Source: an uncultured Bacteroidales bacterium (GTDB lineage: Bacteria > Bacteroidota > Bacteroidia > Bacteroidales > Bacteroidaceae). Taken from it: a DNA stretch of 64,000 bases. This document shows, piece by piece, positions 52,898 through 61,116 of this stretch. Both the position numbers and the translations under genes were made by a program. Position 1 is the stretch's first letter; every line of letters begins with the position of its first letter. The stretch lies in the NCBI GenBank assembly GCA_902775375.1, contig CACYLU010000012.1, positions 1-64,000 of the forward strand. Reading direction: 5' to 3'. The notes under the pieces are model-generated. The model saw only the letters and a program-made list of their open reading frames with translations, had not been told where the DNA came from and ran no database searches.

Positions 52898-53881
52898 TTA
52901 TTTAATGTATTTTTCTAAGAAAAACTGTACTCTTTGGGTGTATTCCTCTGGATAATCGAAATATGAACGGGCGTGTTCAGAGCCGGGAGCCAGCCAAATT
53001 TCCTTAGGTTCGGGCTTAGCTTCGTAGAGGGGATGAACCATCCAGGTGGGCACAAATGTATCATGATCTCCATGAATGAAGAACATGGGCAAATGACTTT
53101 TCTTTACCATTTCTAAGGGAGCTGCTTCTCGGAATGTCCATCCGTGCCGAATGCCACACCACCAACTGGCCAAAGGAATCACTAATTGCATGAGGTTCTG
53201 TTCGTGTTGATCGCCCGAAACCTCGTCATATACGCTGGTATAACCGCAATCCTCAATATATGCCTTGACAAAAGGCTTTTGTGGCTCACCACTGACACAC
53301 ATTGCGGTAGCAGCACCCATTGAAGTGCCATGAATTACCATTTGCGTGTCACTTGTCTTGTTGCCCAAACTATCTCGGGGGGCAAAGATGTTATTTGCTA
53401 CATCCAGCCATTCAATAACATCCAGTCGGTCAAGCCACCCCATTTGTGCATATTTGCCTTCGCTGAGGCCGTGACCGTTGAGGTCGGGCAAGAACATATT
53501 GTATCCAAGGTCATGCTGGAACATATAGCCGTAGCGCATCATGCGCACAGCACTGTCTGTCCATCCATGAATAATAAAGGCAGTCTTGTCGGTAGGCTGA
53601 TCGGCTGCTGCATAGATAGCGTGCAGCCGCCTCCCATCATTGGATATGATGAAAGTATCACGTAATGTGCCTCTGCTCTGCAAATCTTCCACCCACATTT
53701 TAGCTGGAGGCAATTCTTCAAAAAGTTGAGCGTAGGCTTTTTCTGGGTTGTGAGAAGTCTCTCGGTTGGGATTCACCACCATGTTGACAGCCATATTAGC
53801 AATAATAAGAGGCAAAGCTATGAGTATGATAATCAAAACGCATAGAAGAAATCCTAAAACTCTTTTTGCTCTTTTCTTCAT
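52898..53881 (-). CDS. Membrane-anchored alpha/beta hydrolase
   Basis: The 327-aa protein starts at MKKRAKRVLGF; an ATG six codons earlier is possible. One N-terminal membrane helix (about 8-32) anchors a soluble alpha/beta-hydrolase domain. IIHGWTDSA forms the oxyanion region, the nucleophile elbow is HGTSMGAATA (Ser about 184), then FIHGDHDTFVP holds the acid and GSEHARS the His. Relatives include YqkD/BAAT-like esterases. The substrate is unknown. It lies 18-36 bp downstream of aroE. Confidence 0.85.
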   Translation of the reverse strand: MKKRAKRVLGFLLCVLIIILIALPLIIANMAVNMVVNPNRETSHNPEKAYAQLFEELPPAKMWVEDLQSRGTLRDTFIISNDGRRLHAIYAAADQPTDKTAFIIHGWTDSAVRMMRYGYMFQHDLGYNMFLPDLNGHGLSEGKYAQMGWLDRLDVIEWLDVANNIFAPRDSLGNKTSDTQMVIHGTSMGAATAMCVSGEPQKPFVKAYIEDCGYTSVYDEVSGDQHEQNLMQLVIPLASWWCGIRHGWTFREAAPLEMVKKSHLPMFFIHGDHDTFVPTWMVHPLYEAKPEPKEIWLAPGSEHARSYFDYPEEYTQRVQFFLEKYIK

Positions 53882-53917
53882 CTTAGGGACTATCAACAAT
53901 TCAACTGTAATAGAGAA

Positions 53918-54664
53918 CTACTTTTGCCAAATATTCCATGCTTCAAATGCTTGCAGCAGAAGCATCTCCAAACCGTTTTTTACCATTGCTCCCTGGTTTT
54001 TGCCCTTCTTCATAAATAAGGTTTCGTCAGGATTGTAGAGTAAATCATACAGCAGATGTTTGGGCGTTAGCAGGTTGTATGGGATATCGGGGCACTCATT
54101 GATTTTAGGATACATACCCAGAGGGGTGCAGTTCACAATCACATGATGAGACTCCATGATTTCAGGTGTCAAGTCACTATAGTTAATGAACTTGTCACCT
54201 TTCTTGTTACGCGACACAAATGTGCTTTCAATGCCCAAATCCTGCAAGCCGCAATAAATAGCTTTTGAGGCACCGCCTGTGCCGAGAATCAGTGCTTTTT
54301 GATGGTGATCTTCAACAAACGGTTCGATAGATTGTGTAAAGCCAACAATATCGGAATTATATCCCACTAACTTGGTCTTCTTGTTGCTTCGAATAATTTT
54401 GATAACATTCACAGCACCAATGCGTTTGGCAGTTTCTTTGTCCAAGTCGTCAAGATAGGGAATCACCTGTTCCTTATAAGGAATGGTGACATTCAAACCC
54501 TTCAGGTTGTCGTTTTTCTCAACTACCTCCCTGAACTCATTGATGCTGGGAATCTCAAAATTCACATATTGGGCATCTATACCCTCTGCCTCAAATTTCT
54601 CGTTGAAATATCCAGCAGAAAAGGAATGTCCCAGCGGATAACCTATCAAACCGTAAATATCCAT
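53918..54664 (-). CDS. aroE: Shikimate dehydrogenase
   Basis: This NADPH-dependent enzyme performs step four of the shikimate pathway. The 248-aa protein has substrate-site residues in GYPLGHSFSAGYFN (about 7-20) and the catalytic Lys in LNVTIPYKEQV (about 57-67). The Rossmann motif is LGTGGASKAIY (about 126-136). It is slightly short compared with E. coli AroE (272 aa) but complete. It begins one base after purC. Confidence 0.94.
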   Translation of the reverse strand: MDIYGLIGYPLGHSFSAGYFNEKFEAEGIDAQYVNFEIPSINEFREVVEKNDNLKGLNVTIPYKEQVIPYLDDLDKETAKRIGAVNVIKIIRSNKKTKLVGYNSDIVGFTQSIEPFVEDHHQKALILGTGGASKAIYCGLQDLGIESTFVSRNKKGDKFINYSDLTPEIMESHHVIVNCTPLGMYPKINECPDIPYNLLTPKHLLYDLLYNPDETLFMKKGKNQGAMVKNGLEMLLLQAFEAWNIWQK

Positions 54665-54665
54665 T

Positions 54666-55607
54666 TTATAATGCTTTCAACACGTTCTTCTCAATACGCT
54701 CTAACACGTCACCTGCTGCTTCCTCTTTTTTGAACTGCTCGCCTGTGATGTGCTCGTATAGCTCGATGTAGCGATCGCTGATAGATGCTACAATCTCGTC
54801 AGTCATTTCGGGTACCTGCTGTCCAGCTTTGCCTTGGAATCCATTGTCCATCAGCCATTCGCGCACAAACTCCTTCGACAGTTGCTTCTGAGGCTCGCCC
54901 TTGTCGAATTTCTCTTGATAGCCGTCAGCATAGAAATAGCGGCTGGAATCAGGAGTATGAATCTCGTCCATCAGGTAAATCACACCATTGTGCTTGCCAA
55001 ACTCATATTTGGTGTCCACAAGGATCAAGCCTCGTTTGGCAGCAATCTCAGTGCCACGTTGGAACAAAGCCAGCGTATATTTCTCCAACAAGGCATATTC
55101 CTCATGAGTTGCCAGACCCCTCGCCAAAATCTCTTCCTTTGAAATGTCTGCATCGTGCTCGCCAATCTCTGCTTTGGTGGTAGGGGTAATGATAGGGGTA
55201 GGGAACTTCTCGTTCTCACGCATGCCTTCTGGCAGTTTTACGCCACAAATCTCACGTACACCGCTTTTGTAAGCTCGCCACGCACTGCCGCACAGGTAGC
55301 CGCGTACAATCATTTCAACAGGGAAGCCTTCGCACATCACGCCAACTGTAACCATTGGATCGGGTGATGAAAGTTTCCAGTTAGGACAGATATCAGTAGT
55401 AGCGTCCAGGAACTTAGCTGCAATCTGATTCAGTACTTGCCCTTTGAAAGGTATGCCTTTTGGCAGTATCACGTCGAAAGCTGAGATGCGGTCGGTAGCT
55501 ACCATTACCAGTTTCTCATCGTTGATATTATATACATCACGTACCTTCCCGTGGTACACACTTTTCTGTCCGGGAAAGTTGAACTCAGTTTTTGTTAATG
55601 CTTTCAT
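54666..55607 (-). CDS. purC: Phosphoribosylaminoimidazole-succinocarboxamide synthase
   Basis: This enzyme makes SAICAR in purine synthesis. I start it at [14 protein letters not shown] (313 aa). A 13-codon upstream extension of Lys/Arg-rich sequence lies inside phoH and is unlikely. Motifs are [10 protein letters not shown] (about 18-27), [24 protein letters not shown] and LVDTKYEFG. It is the long bacterial/eukaryote-like form. Its 5' end overlaps the phoH 3' end by 23 bp. Confidence 0.95.
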   Translation of the reverse strand: MKALTKTEFNFPGQKSVYHGKVRDVYNINDEKLVMVATDRISAFDVILPKGIPFKGQVLNQIAAKFLDATTDICPNWKLSSPDPMVTVGVMCEGFPVEMIVRGYLCGSAWRAYKSGVREICGVKLPEGMRENEKFPTPIITPTTKAEIGEHDADISKEEILARGLATHEEYALLEKYTLALFQRGTEIAAKRGLILVDTKYEFGKHNGVIYLMDEIHTPDSSRYFYADGYQEKFDKGEPQKQLSKEFVREWLMDNGFQGKAGQQVPEMTDEIVASISDRYIELYEHITGEQFKKEEAAGDVLERIEKNVLKAL

Positions 55608-56571
55608 TATCTTTATCTTTAAGTACGTTTTTCTTTTCTTTGTCAAACTTATCGTAGGCTTCTACGATGCGTTCTACCAACTTGTGGCGCACAATATCTT
55701 TTTGGTTCATCTCAATGACTGAGATGCCTTTTACCCCCTTGAGGATATGCAGTGCCTGCACTAAACCAGAAGTCTGTGAAGGGGGTAGGTCAATTTGTGT
55801 CATATCGCCCGTTACAATCATCTTGGTATTCATGCCCATACGGGTAAGAAACATCTTGATTTGCTGGGTAGTTGTGTTCTGTGCTTCATCCAAAATAACT
55901 ACGGCGTCGCTCAGTGTTCTGCCTCGCATGAAAGCCAGCGGAGCAATCTGAATGACGTTAGTCTCCATGTATTCTTGCAGCTTCACAGCTGGTATCATGT
56001 CTTGCAATGCATCATACAAGGGTTGTAGATAGGGGTCAATTTTCTCTTTCATGTCGCCTGGCAGGAAGCCCAGTTTCTCTCCTGCTTCTACTGCTGGACG
56101 GCAGAGCACAATCTTCCTCTTTTCCTTATTTTTCAATGCACGCACAGCCAAAGCGATAGCAGTATAGGTCTTGCCCGATCCTGCAGGGCCTACAGCAAAC
56201 GTCAGGTCGCTGGTGTTGAATGCTTCTACCAGTTTCATCTGGTTCTCGCTTCGTGGAATGATGGGCTTGCCAACTACGCTGAATACAATCACGTTGCCCG
56301 ACTTTTCCGCTTGCGGGGCATTGCCTTTTATAATGTCGATAATAACTTCTTCTTTCAGGGAATTGAATTCGGTGCAGTATTGTTGTAATTTAGTAATACT
56401 TTCTTCAAATGCACATAACTCTTCTTCGTCGCCCAATACCTTGATTACATTGCCTCTCGCAATGATGCGCAACTTAGGGTAGAGCGCCTTGATAAGTTGC
56501 ATGTTAGTGTTGTTAACACCATAGAATATAATAGGATCTACATCCTCGAGTACAATCAGTTTTTCTATCAT
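55585..56571 (-). CDS. phoH: PhoH-family P-loop ATPase
   Basis: This 328-aa cytoplasmic protein belongs to the PhoH/PhoL family (predicted RNA-linked ATPase). It has a small N-terminal domain, then Walker [14 protein letters not shown] (about 129-141), Walker [12 protein letters not shown] (about 223-233) and the [10 protein letters not shown] motif. The C-terminus is a charged tail ([11 protein letters not shown]). It overlaps purC by 23 bp. A TATATTTG box (complement 56609-56616) is a likely -7 element. Confidence 0.93.
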   Translation of the reverse strand: MIEKLIVLEDVDPIIFYGVNNTNMQLIKALYPKLRIIARGNVIKVLGDEEELCAFEESITKLQQYCTEFNSLKEEVIIDIIKGNAPQAEKSGNVIVFSVVGKPIIPRSENQMKLVEAFNTSDLTFAVGPAGSGKTYTAIALAVRALKNKEKRKIVLCRPAVEAGEKLGFLPGDMKEKIDPYLQPLYDALQDMIPAVKLQEYMETNVIQIAPLAFMRGRTLSDAVVILDEAQNTTTQQIKMFLTRMGMNTKMIVTGDMTQIDLPPSQTSGLVQALHILKGVKGISVIEMNQKDIVRHKLVERIVEAYDKFDKEKKNVLKDKDNESINKN

Positions 56572-56622
56572 TAACGATAAGTTCGTTTTTTATATAAAAA
56601 TTAGATTGCAAATATACGCAAA

Positions 56623-57231
56623 TTACTTTATTTTTTTTACACTGATGCCACTCTTTTTTTTCGATATTTTCAGACAATCTTTTCTCAAACGGTGGTTTTC
56701 GAAGTCAAAAAGGAGGTTAGGGTCGAAATGTTTGTTGTTTACTCGTGTTTCAAAATGCAGGTGGTCGCCTGTGGCTCTGCCTGTGCGTCCTTCCAAAGCA
56801 AGGGGGGTACCGGCTTTTACTTTGTCACCCTTTTTTACCAGATTTTTTGCGTTGTGGCTGTAGAGTGTTTCCAATCCGTTGGGATGTCGAACAATTACGC
56901 AGTTGCCGTAGTCGGCAAACCATTCCGACATCACTACATCTCCGTTGAATGCACAGCGTATGGTGTCGTTGGCAAAGGTCTTGATATCCCAGCCTGAGTG
57001 CATTCTGCCGTCTCTGTTACCATAAGGCGATAATATTTTGCAATTAGGTAAGGGAAAGTAAAAACCTTCTTCCATCAAATCCATAGGGCAGATGATCAGC
57101 TCTTCCTTGTCGTTCAACTGATTCGACGAGGTGACCTTGATGTGCTTCACTCCTACATCATAATAGTCCTGTGCCCAGGCCATCCAGGGTAGGAGAAAGG
57201 ATAATAGTATGACTATCAGTTTTTTCATCAT
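56623..57231 (-). CDS. M23-family metallopeptidase (LytM-like)
   Basis: The 202-aa exported protein has a signal peptide ending at WAQ. The peptidase M23 domain (about 65-175) has the zinc ligands in GRMHSGWDIKT and GDHLHFETRV. Such enzymes cut peptidoglycan cross-links or act as amidase activators; both ligand motifs are intact here, so it may be active. The start overlaps the stop of the B3/4 gene (ATGA). Confidence 0.92.
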   Translation of the reverse strand: MMKKLIVILLSFLLPWMAWAQDYYDVGVKHIKVTSSNQLNDKEELIICPMDLMEEGFYFPLPNCKILSPYGNRDGRMHSGWDIKTFANDTIRCAFNGDVVMSEWFADYGNCVIVRHPNGLETLYSHNAKNLVKKGDKVKAGTPLALEGRTGRATGDHLHFETRVNNKHFDPNLLFDFENHRLRKDCLKISKKKSGISVKKIK

Positions 57232-57896
57232 TCAAAACTCATTACCTCCCATTTTGTCAGCGAGGCATATCTCTTTAGTAAGTTTAATGTCAGGTCAGCT
57301 GCTTCTTGCAGACCTTTTGCACCACTATATCCGTTTATAATCACCAGCAAGTGCTGGGTATTGAGGTCAATTTTAGTGCGCTCGTTGTCGCTGGTGGGAG
57401 TGCCGATGCCTCCAATGTTATCTCTATAAACTGGCAGGCCGTCAATGTTCAGAACACCACGCCCGATGCCTTCGTAGGGCTCACCTTCACGCCCGATGCC
57501 CAAAACAAGTTTGTTGCCCACAATCTTGCCGGCATCAAAGCCACCTATGCTGTAGCCTGTTTGCAACGACACCAGGTTGATGATGTCCACCAACGTGTCT
57601 ATCTGATAGAGCTCCAATCCGCGCAGCAGTCTTCTGCGTAACGCTTCTGCCGATGGACGATAGCGGCTGGGGTCTTTGCCACAACGCCTATAGGCTGTAC
57701 GGGTGGCGGCAATGGCATATTGCTCTTTGCAGTCATCAACGTTGCTTTCGGCACGCAGTTGCTGGGTAAAGACGTCGATTTCTTGCCACAACTCCTTGCT
57801 AAAGGCAGTGTTGCTTACCCATGCCTCTACGGCAATGCCTCTGAATTCGGGGCATTTGCTCTTTAGCTCCTCTGATACTTCTATGTTCATTATCAA
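57228..57896 (-). CDS. B3/4 domain protein (PheT-like editing fold)
   Basis: The 222-aa soluble protein covers the B3/B4 domain (PF03483) found in the beta subunit of Phe-tRNA synthetase, where it edits mischarged tRNA. Recognisable pieces are AIAATRTAYRRCGKDPSRYRPS (given in two parts: AIAATRTAYR and RCGKDPSRYRPS), LVDIINLVSLQTGYSIGGFD and a C-terminal KYASLTKWEV. Free-standing B3/4 proteins are thought to be trans-editing or amino-acid-binding proteins. It lies between pgeF and the M23 peptidase. Confidence 0.85.
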   Translation of the reverse strand: MIMNIEVSEELKSKCPEFRGIAVEAWVSNTAFSKELWQEIDVFTQQLRAESNVDDCKEQYAIAATRTAYRRCGKDPSRYRPSAEALRRRLLRGLELYQIDTLVDIINLVSLQTGYSIGGFDAGKIVGNKLVLGIGREGEPYEGIGRGVLNIDGLPVYRDNIGGIGTPTSDNERTKIDLNTQHLLVIINGYSGAKGLQEAADLTLNLLKRYASLTKWEVMSFE

Positions 57897-57902
57897 TCAT
57901 AA

Positions 57903-57945
57903 CTGAAAGGATGGAAGCAGTATAGTATCTGTTCCATCCGTTCAG
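57903..57945. other. Hairpin between pgeF and the B3/4 gene
   Basis: CTGAAAGGATGGAA pairs with TTCCATCCGTTCAG with one mismatch over a 15-nt loop. There is no U-tract on the reverse strand, so it may be an mRNA-stability or partial-termination element. Confidence 0.45.
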
Positions 57946-57950
57946 TAAAA

Positions 57951-58769
57951 TTATTTATTCAGCATGATGCCTGTTAATAATCGGCCTGAATCTCTGGTCA
58001 GACGACGCACGGAGAAAAACTCCTGATACCTCAGGTAGGTGCAGATGCCCGACATCTCAATTTGAGAGGTAGGGACGCCGAATTCCTGCATATCAATACG
58101 GTTGGCCACCCACAAGTTGATGTGGTATTTGTGAGAACGGGGCACCCATTCAGCCACAAGTTCTATCGGATAGCCCGAATTCATGAACTCATCATATACT
58201 TCGTCGCCCACTTCAAAGCCTGCCAGTGAGATGCCAGGACCCACTACGATATGCACATCTTCGGGTTGGGTGTCAAACTTCTGCTGCATCTTTTGCAAGG
58301 CAGTAAGTGTTACGTGGTTGACTGTACCCCTCCAACCTGCATGTACTATGCATACTGCTTCATTCTTGGCATCGTAGATGGCAATAGGCAGGCAGTCGGC
58401 TGAGGTAACACACACGCAGATGCCCTTCTCTCTCGTCATCAGGATGTCCTTCTTTTCCAAGCGTTCCCTGCGTTCTTCCTCTGAAGCTTTCAGGAACGAC
58501 CTGCCAAGATGGGCATAGTCGGTGCTGTGAGCAAGATGAGGAATAGCCAGTACGGCAGGTCTCACGGGCAGTGCGTTGCTTACAATTTCCAGGTTTTGTT
58601 TGATTTTCTCAGGATCATCATCGGTGTAAATGCCACAATTCAAAGATCCATAGTTGCCTTCACTCACGCCTCCAAAACGTGTAGTGGTGAAACAAGTAAC
58701 GTTGGGAAAAGCCAGCATTGACTTGTATGACAACAACTTCTTGTCTTCGGATAATATAGCCATATTCAA
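57951..58769 (-). CDS. pgeF: Peptidoglycan editing factor PgeF (YfiH / polyphenol oxidase family)
   Basis: The 272-aa protein of the DUF152/YfiH family removes mis-incorporated serine from UDP-MurNAc in E. coli. Older names are laccase or polyphenol oxidase. The metal-site residues are visible: HLAHSTDY, SADCLPIAIYD (Cys) and VHAGWRGTVNH (His), with VGPGISLAGFEVG after them. The start may be M1 or M3. It heads a reverse run pgeF-B3/4-M23, which has a cell-wall theme. Confidence 0.93.
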   Translation of the reverse strand: MNMAILSEDKKLLSYKSMLAFPNVTCFTTTRFGGVSEGNYGSLNCGIYTDDDPEKIKQNLEIVSNALPVRPAVLAIPHLAHSTDYAHLGRSFLKASEEERRERLEKKDILMTREKGICVCVTSADCLPIAIYDAKNEAVCIVHAGWRGTVNHVTLTALQKMQQKFDTQPEDVHIVVGPGISLAGFEVGDEVYDEFMNSGYPIELVAEWVPRSHKYHINLWVANRIDMQEFGVPTSQIEMSGICTYLRYQEFFSVRRLTRDSGRLLTGIMLNK

Positions 58770-58883
58770 TTCCTTTTTGGTTTGTTTTTCGGTATTAGTT
58801 ATAAAAAGTTGCGCTAATGTATAGCTTTTTTTTGAACAAAAAAAATATATCTGACATTTCTTTTTAATTTAGTTTGGGCAAAA

Positions 58884-59801
58884 ATGATTATCTTTGCGGC
58901 CATGTGGTTGTTTTTAGCATTCCTTTCTGCCGCCCTGTTGGGCTTTTACGACGTTTTTAAGAAGCAGTCGCTAAAAGATAATGCCGTGTTGCCGGTGTTG
59001 TTTCTCAATACCGTTTTTTCATCTTTGGTGTTCTTGCCTTTCATTTTGGTATCATATTTTGCGCCAGAAGCCTTGCAAGATACTATCTTTTTTGTGCCTG
59101 ATGCAGGGTGGGAAGCCCATAGACTTATACTGCTCAAATCGTTTATTGTCCTCTCGTCGTGGATATTGGGCTATTTTGGTATGAAGCACTTGCCCATCAC
59201 CATTGTGGGCCCCATTAATGCCACACGCCCAGTGATGGTGCTCATAGGCGCTATGCTGCTCTTTGGTGAGCGCTTGAACCTCTATCAGTGGATAGGCGTA
59301 TTGCTGGCCATACTTTCGTTCTTCCTGCTGAGCCGTTCGGGAAAGAAAGAAGGTATTGACTTCAAACACGACCGTTGGATTTACTTTATTGTGCTGGCTG
59401 CTGTGCTTGGTGCGGTTAGTGGTTTGTACGACAAGTATTTGATGACGCAGCTTAATCCCATGTTGGTGCAGTCGTGGTATAATGTATATCAAGTGGGCAT
59501 CATGGGCAGCATCATTGCTCTGTTATGGTGGCCACAGCGCCAAAATACTACTCCTTTCCGTTGGAAGTGGACCATCGTATGCATTTCTTTGTTCCTTTCT
59601 GCTGCTGATTTTGCCTACTTCTATTCACTGAGTTTTGAAGATTCTATGGTGTCGATTGTCTCGATGGTCAGAAGGAGCAGTGTGGTGGTGTCGTTCCTCT
59701 TTGGAGCGCTTGTCTTCCGTGAAAAGAACTTAAAAAGTAAAGTTATTGACCTAATTTTGGTGCTAATTGGAATGTTCTTCTTATATTTGGGCTCAAATTA
59801 G
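58884..59801 (+). CDS. EamA/DMT-family transporter
   Basis: The 305-aa membrane protein has ten hydrophobic segments in two EamA repeats (about 4-150 and 160-303). Typical parts are GPINATRPVMVLIGAMLLFGE at the end of repeat 1 and SMVRRSSVVVSFLFGALVFREK in repeat 2 (given as motif context only). It probably exports a small metabolite or nucleotide sugar; the substrate is unknown. Two starts are possible: ATG 58884, or ATG 58902. A perfect -7 box TATCTTTG (58889-58896) lies between them, which would make the shorter form leaderless. Confidence 0.9.
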   Translation: MIIFAAMWLFLAFLSAALLGFYDVFKKQSLKDNAVLPVLFLNTVFSSLVFLPFILVSYFAPEALQDTIFFVPDAGWEAHRLILLKSFIVLSSWILGYFGMKHLPITIVGPINATRPVMVLIGAMLLFGERLNLYQWIGVLLAILSFFLLSRSGKKEGIDFKHDRWIYFIVLAAVLGAVSGLYDKYLMTQLNPMLVQSWYNVYQVGIMGSIIALLWWPQRQNTTPFRWKWTIVCISLFLSAADFAYFYSLSFEDSMVSIVSMVRRSSVVVSFLFGALVFREKNLKSKVIDLILVLIGMFFLYLGSN

Positions 59802-59923
59802 AACCTCTACAGTTGGTGATTGGGCCCAAAAGCATGATTAAGATGGGGAAAATGATGCAAGTTCCTTGGTTTAAAGGGGTTGTGTGACGGTTGTAGAGGC
59901 TCTTTGTAAGTGGTAAAAATTCG

Positions 59924-60559
59924 ATGAAAAGGACGTTTTTTGTAATATTGGCAATGCTGCTGGCTTGTCAGATGACATTCGCGCAGCAAATAAGGGAGAG
60001 TTTTGTGAATATGCCCGACTCTCTCAGTACCTTGCTGACGAAAGTGAATCGTGAAGACTTTATCGACTTCCTTGACAGCAACATGAAAGCTGAGGTGAAC
60101 AACCGGTTGGAGGGTAAATCTGAAATGACAAAACTCACGGTAGATTTTCTCGAAGTGAAGATGAGCGAGCAAAGCACCTTCCAACTGAAGGTGCTAACCA
60201 AGACCGATGGCACTCAGTTGCTCTGTGCTGTGTCAACAGTTTGTGGTCCTGTATGTGATAGCCATATAGACTTCTATACCACAGACTGGCAACTGCTTGA
60301 TGCAAATGCTCTATTGCCAAAATTTCCTACGCTTAATAACTTTCTGAAGCCTTTGCCCGAAGATGCTTCTTACACGTTGAGAGATGCTTTCCGTCAGGCT
60401 GATTTGCTGCTGATGAAGGCTGATCTTTCTGCTGACAATAGTACGCTTTCTTTCACGCTGACCACCCCTGAATATATGGATGCTGAGGCTGCTAAACTCT
60501 TGGCTCCATATGTGGTTCCTGCTGTCACTTTGCAGTGGAATGGCGAGAGTTTTCAGTGA
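59924..60559 (+). CDS. DUF3256 family secreted protein
   Basis: The 211-aa protein has a signal peptide (MKRTFFVILAMLLACQMTFAQ). The mature part matches DUF3256, a Bacteroidales family of unknown function. Conserved pieces are SFVNMPDSLSTLLTKVNREDF, STVCGPVCDSHIDFY with its paired cysteines, and LLPKFPTLNNFL. It follows the EamA gene by 122 bp in the same direction and is followed by gene-free repeat-rich DNA. Confidence 0.85.
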   Translation: MKRTFFVILAMLLACQMTFAQQIRESFVNMPDSLSTLLTKVNREDFIDFLDSNMKAEVNNRLEGKSEMTKLTVDFLEVKMSEQSTFQLKVLTKTDGTQLLCAVSTVCGPVCDSHIDFYTTDWQLLDANALLPKFPTLNNFLKPLPEDASYTLRDAFRQADLLLMKADLSADNSTLSFTLTTPEYMDAEAAKLLAPYVVPAVTLQWNGESFQ

Positions 60560-60618
60560 ATATTGCATATTTTTCATTCCTGTTTACTGCTTTAAAATGC
60601 CTTAATTGCTTCCGTTTC

Positions 60619-60700
60619 GTTTAGCGGAAGTAAAAGGTGGGGTTAGCGGAACTAAACCACCCGTTTAGCGGAAGTAAGCGGGCAGTTTAGCGGTAGTAAA
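60619..60700 (+). repeat. 22-bp-period motif array (element C)
   Basis: Four units start at 60619, 60641, 60663 and 60685, exactly 22 bp apart. They read GTTTAGCGGAAGTAAA, GGTTAGCGGAACTAAA, GTTTAGCGGAAGTAAG and GTTTAGCGGTAGTAAA. This is the best-preserved of the three arrays. Confidence 0.85.
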
Positions 60701-60778
60701 TCCTCAACCTTTCTGAGTTACCATTTTATTTCGCTTTCAGTACCCCTCTCTAGTTAAACGGTAGTTTTTCATCTATGC

Positions 60779-60927
60779 GTTACAGTTGTTACAGTTGTTA
60801 CAGTTAAAATCTGCCTATATCAAAAGTCAAAAATAATTTTTATATTTATATATATATATAAATATAAAGATAAATTTGGGTATGTGAATAGCCCCAAAAC
60901 AACTGTAACAACTGTAACAACTGTAAC
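60779..60927. repeat. Composite repeat element C: 9-bp iterons around a 30-bp palindrome
   Basis: Three identical units GTTACAGTT start at 60779, 60788 and 60797. Three inverted units AACTGTAAC start at 60901, 60910 and 60919. Between them is a perfect 30-bp AT-only palindrome (60839-60868) whose half-site TTTATATTTATATAT is the same as the start of the element B palindrome. Confidence 0.9.
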
Positions 60928-61050
60928 AAACCTTGTGTCTTTTCCTAAAAAAGGTTGACTTTATTCATGAGAAGTTGACATCGTACGCTTTTTGTTTACT
61001 TTTTATTTGTTCTGTGCCGTCAAAATAAAAGCATAAAATAAGCATGTTTA

Positions 61051-61082
61051 TTTGCATGATTGGGGAAATTTTATTATCTTTG
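61051..61082 (+). promoter_or_regulatory. Promoter of the esterase gene
   Basis: TTTG (61051-61054), 20 nt, then TATCTTTG (61075-61082) is a perfect Bacteroidetes promoter. The ATG follows at 61117, which also argues against the longer frame starting at 61060. Confidence 0.8.
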
Positions 61083-61116
61083 TATCATAATTAAAAACAT
61101 AATAAAGCAGAAGATT

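Larger units (their letters stand above)
60560..61116. other. 0.56-kb gene-free region with composite element C
   Basis: No coding frame is credible here. It contains the 22-bp-period array (60619-60700), the 9-bp iteron and palindrome element (60779-60927) and, near the end, the promoter of the esterase gene (61051-61082). 60928-61050 shows no feature I recognise. Confidence 0.75.

Noticed and set aside
61060-61116. Longer N-terminus for the esterase
   Set aside because: The upstream start lies at and before the consensus -7 box (61075-61082), and the extra residues would precede a clear signal peptide.
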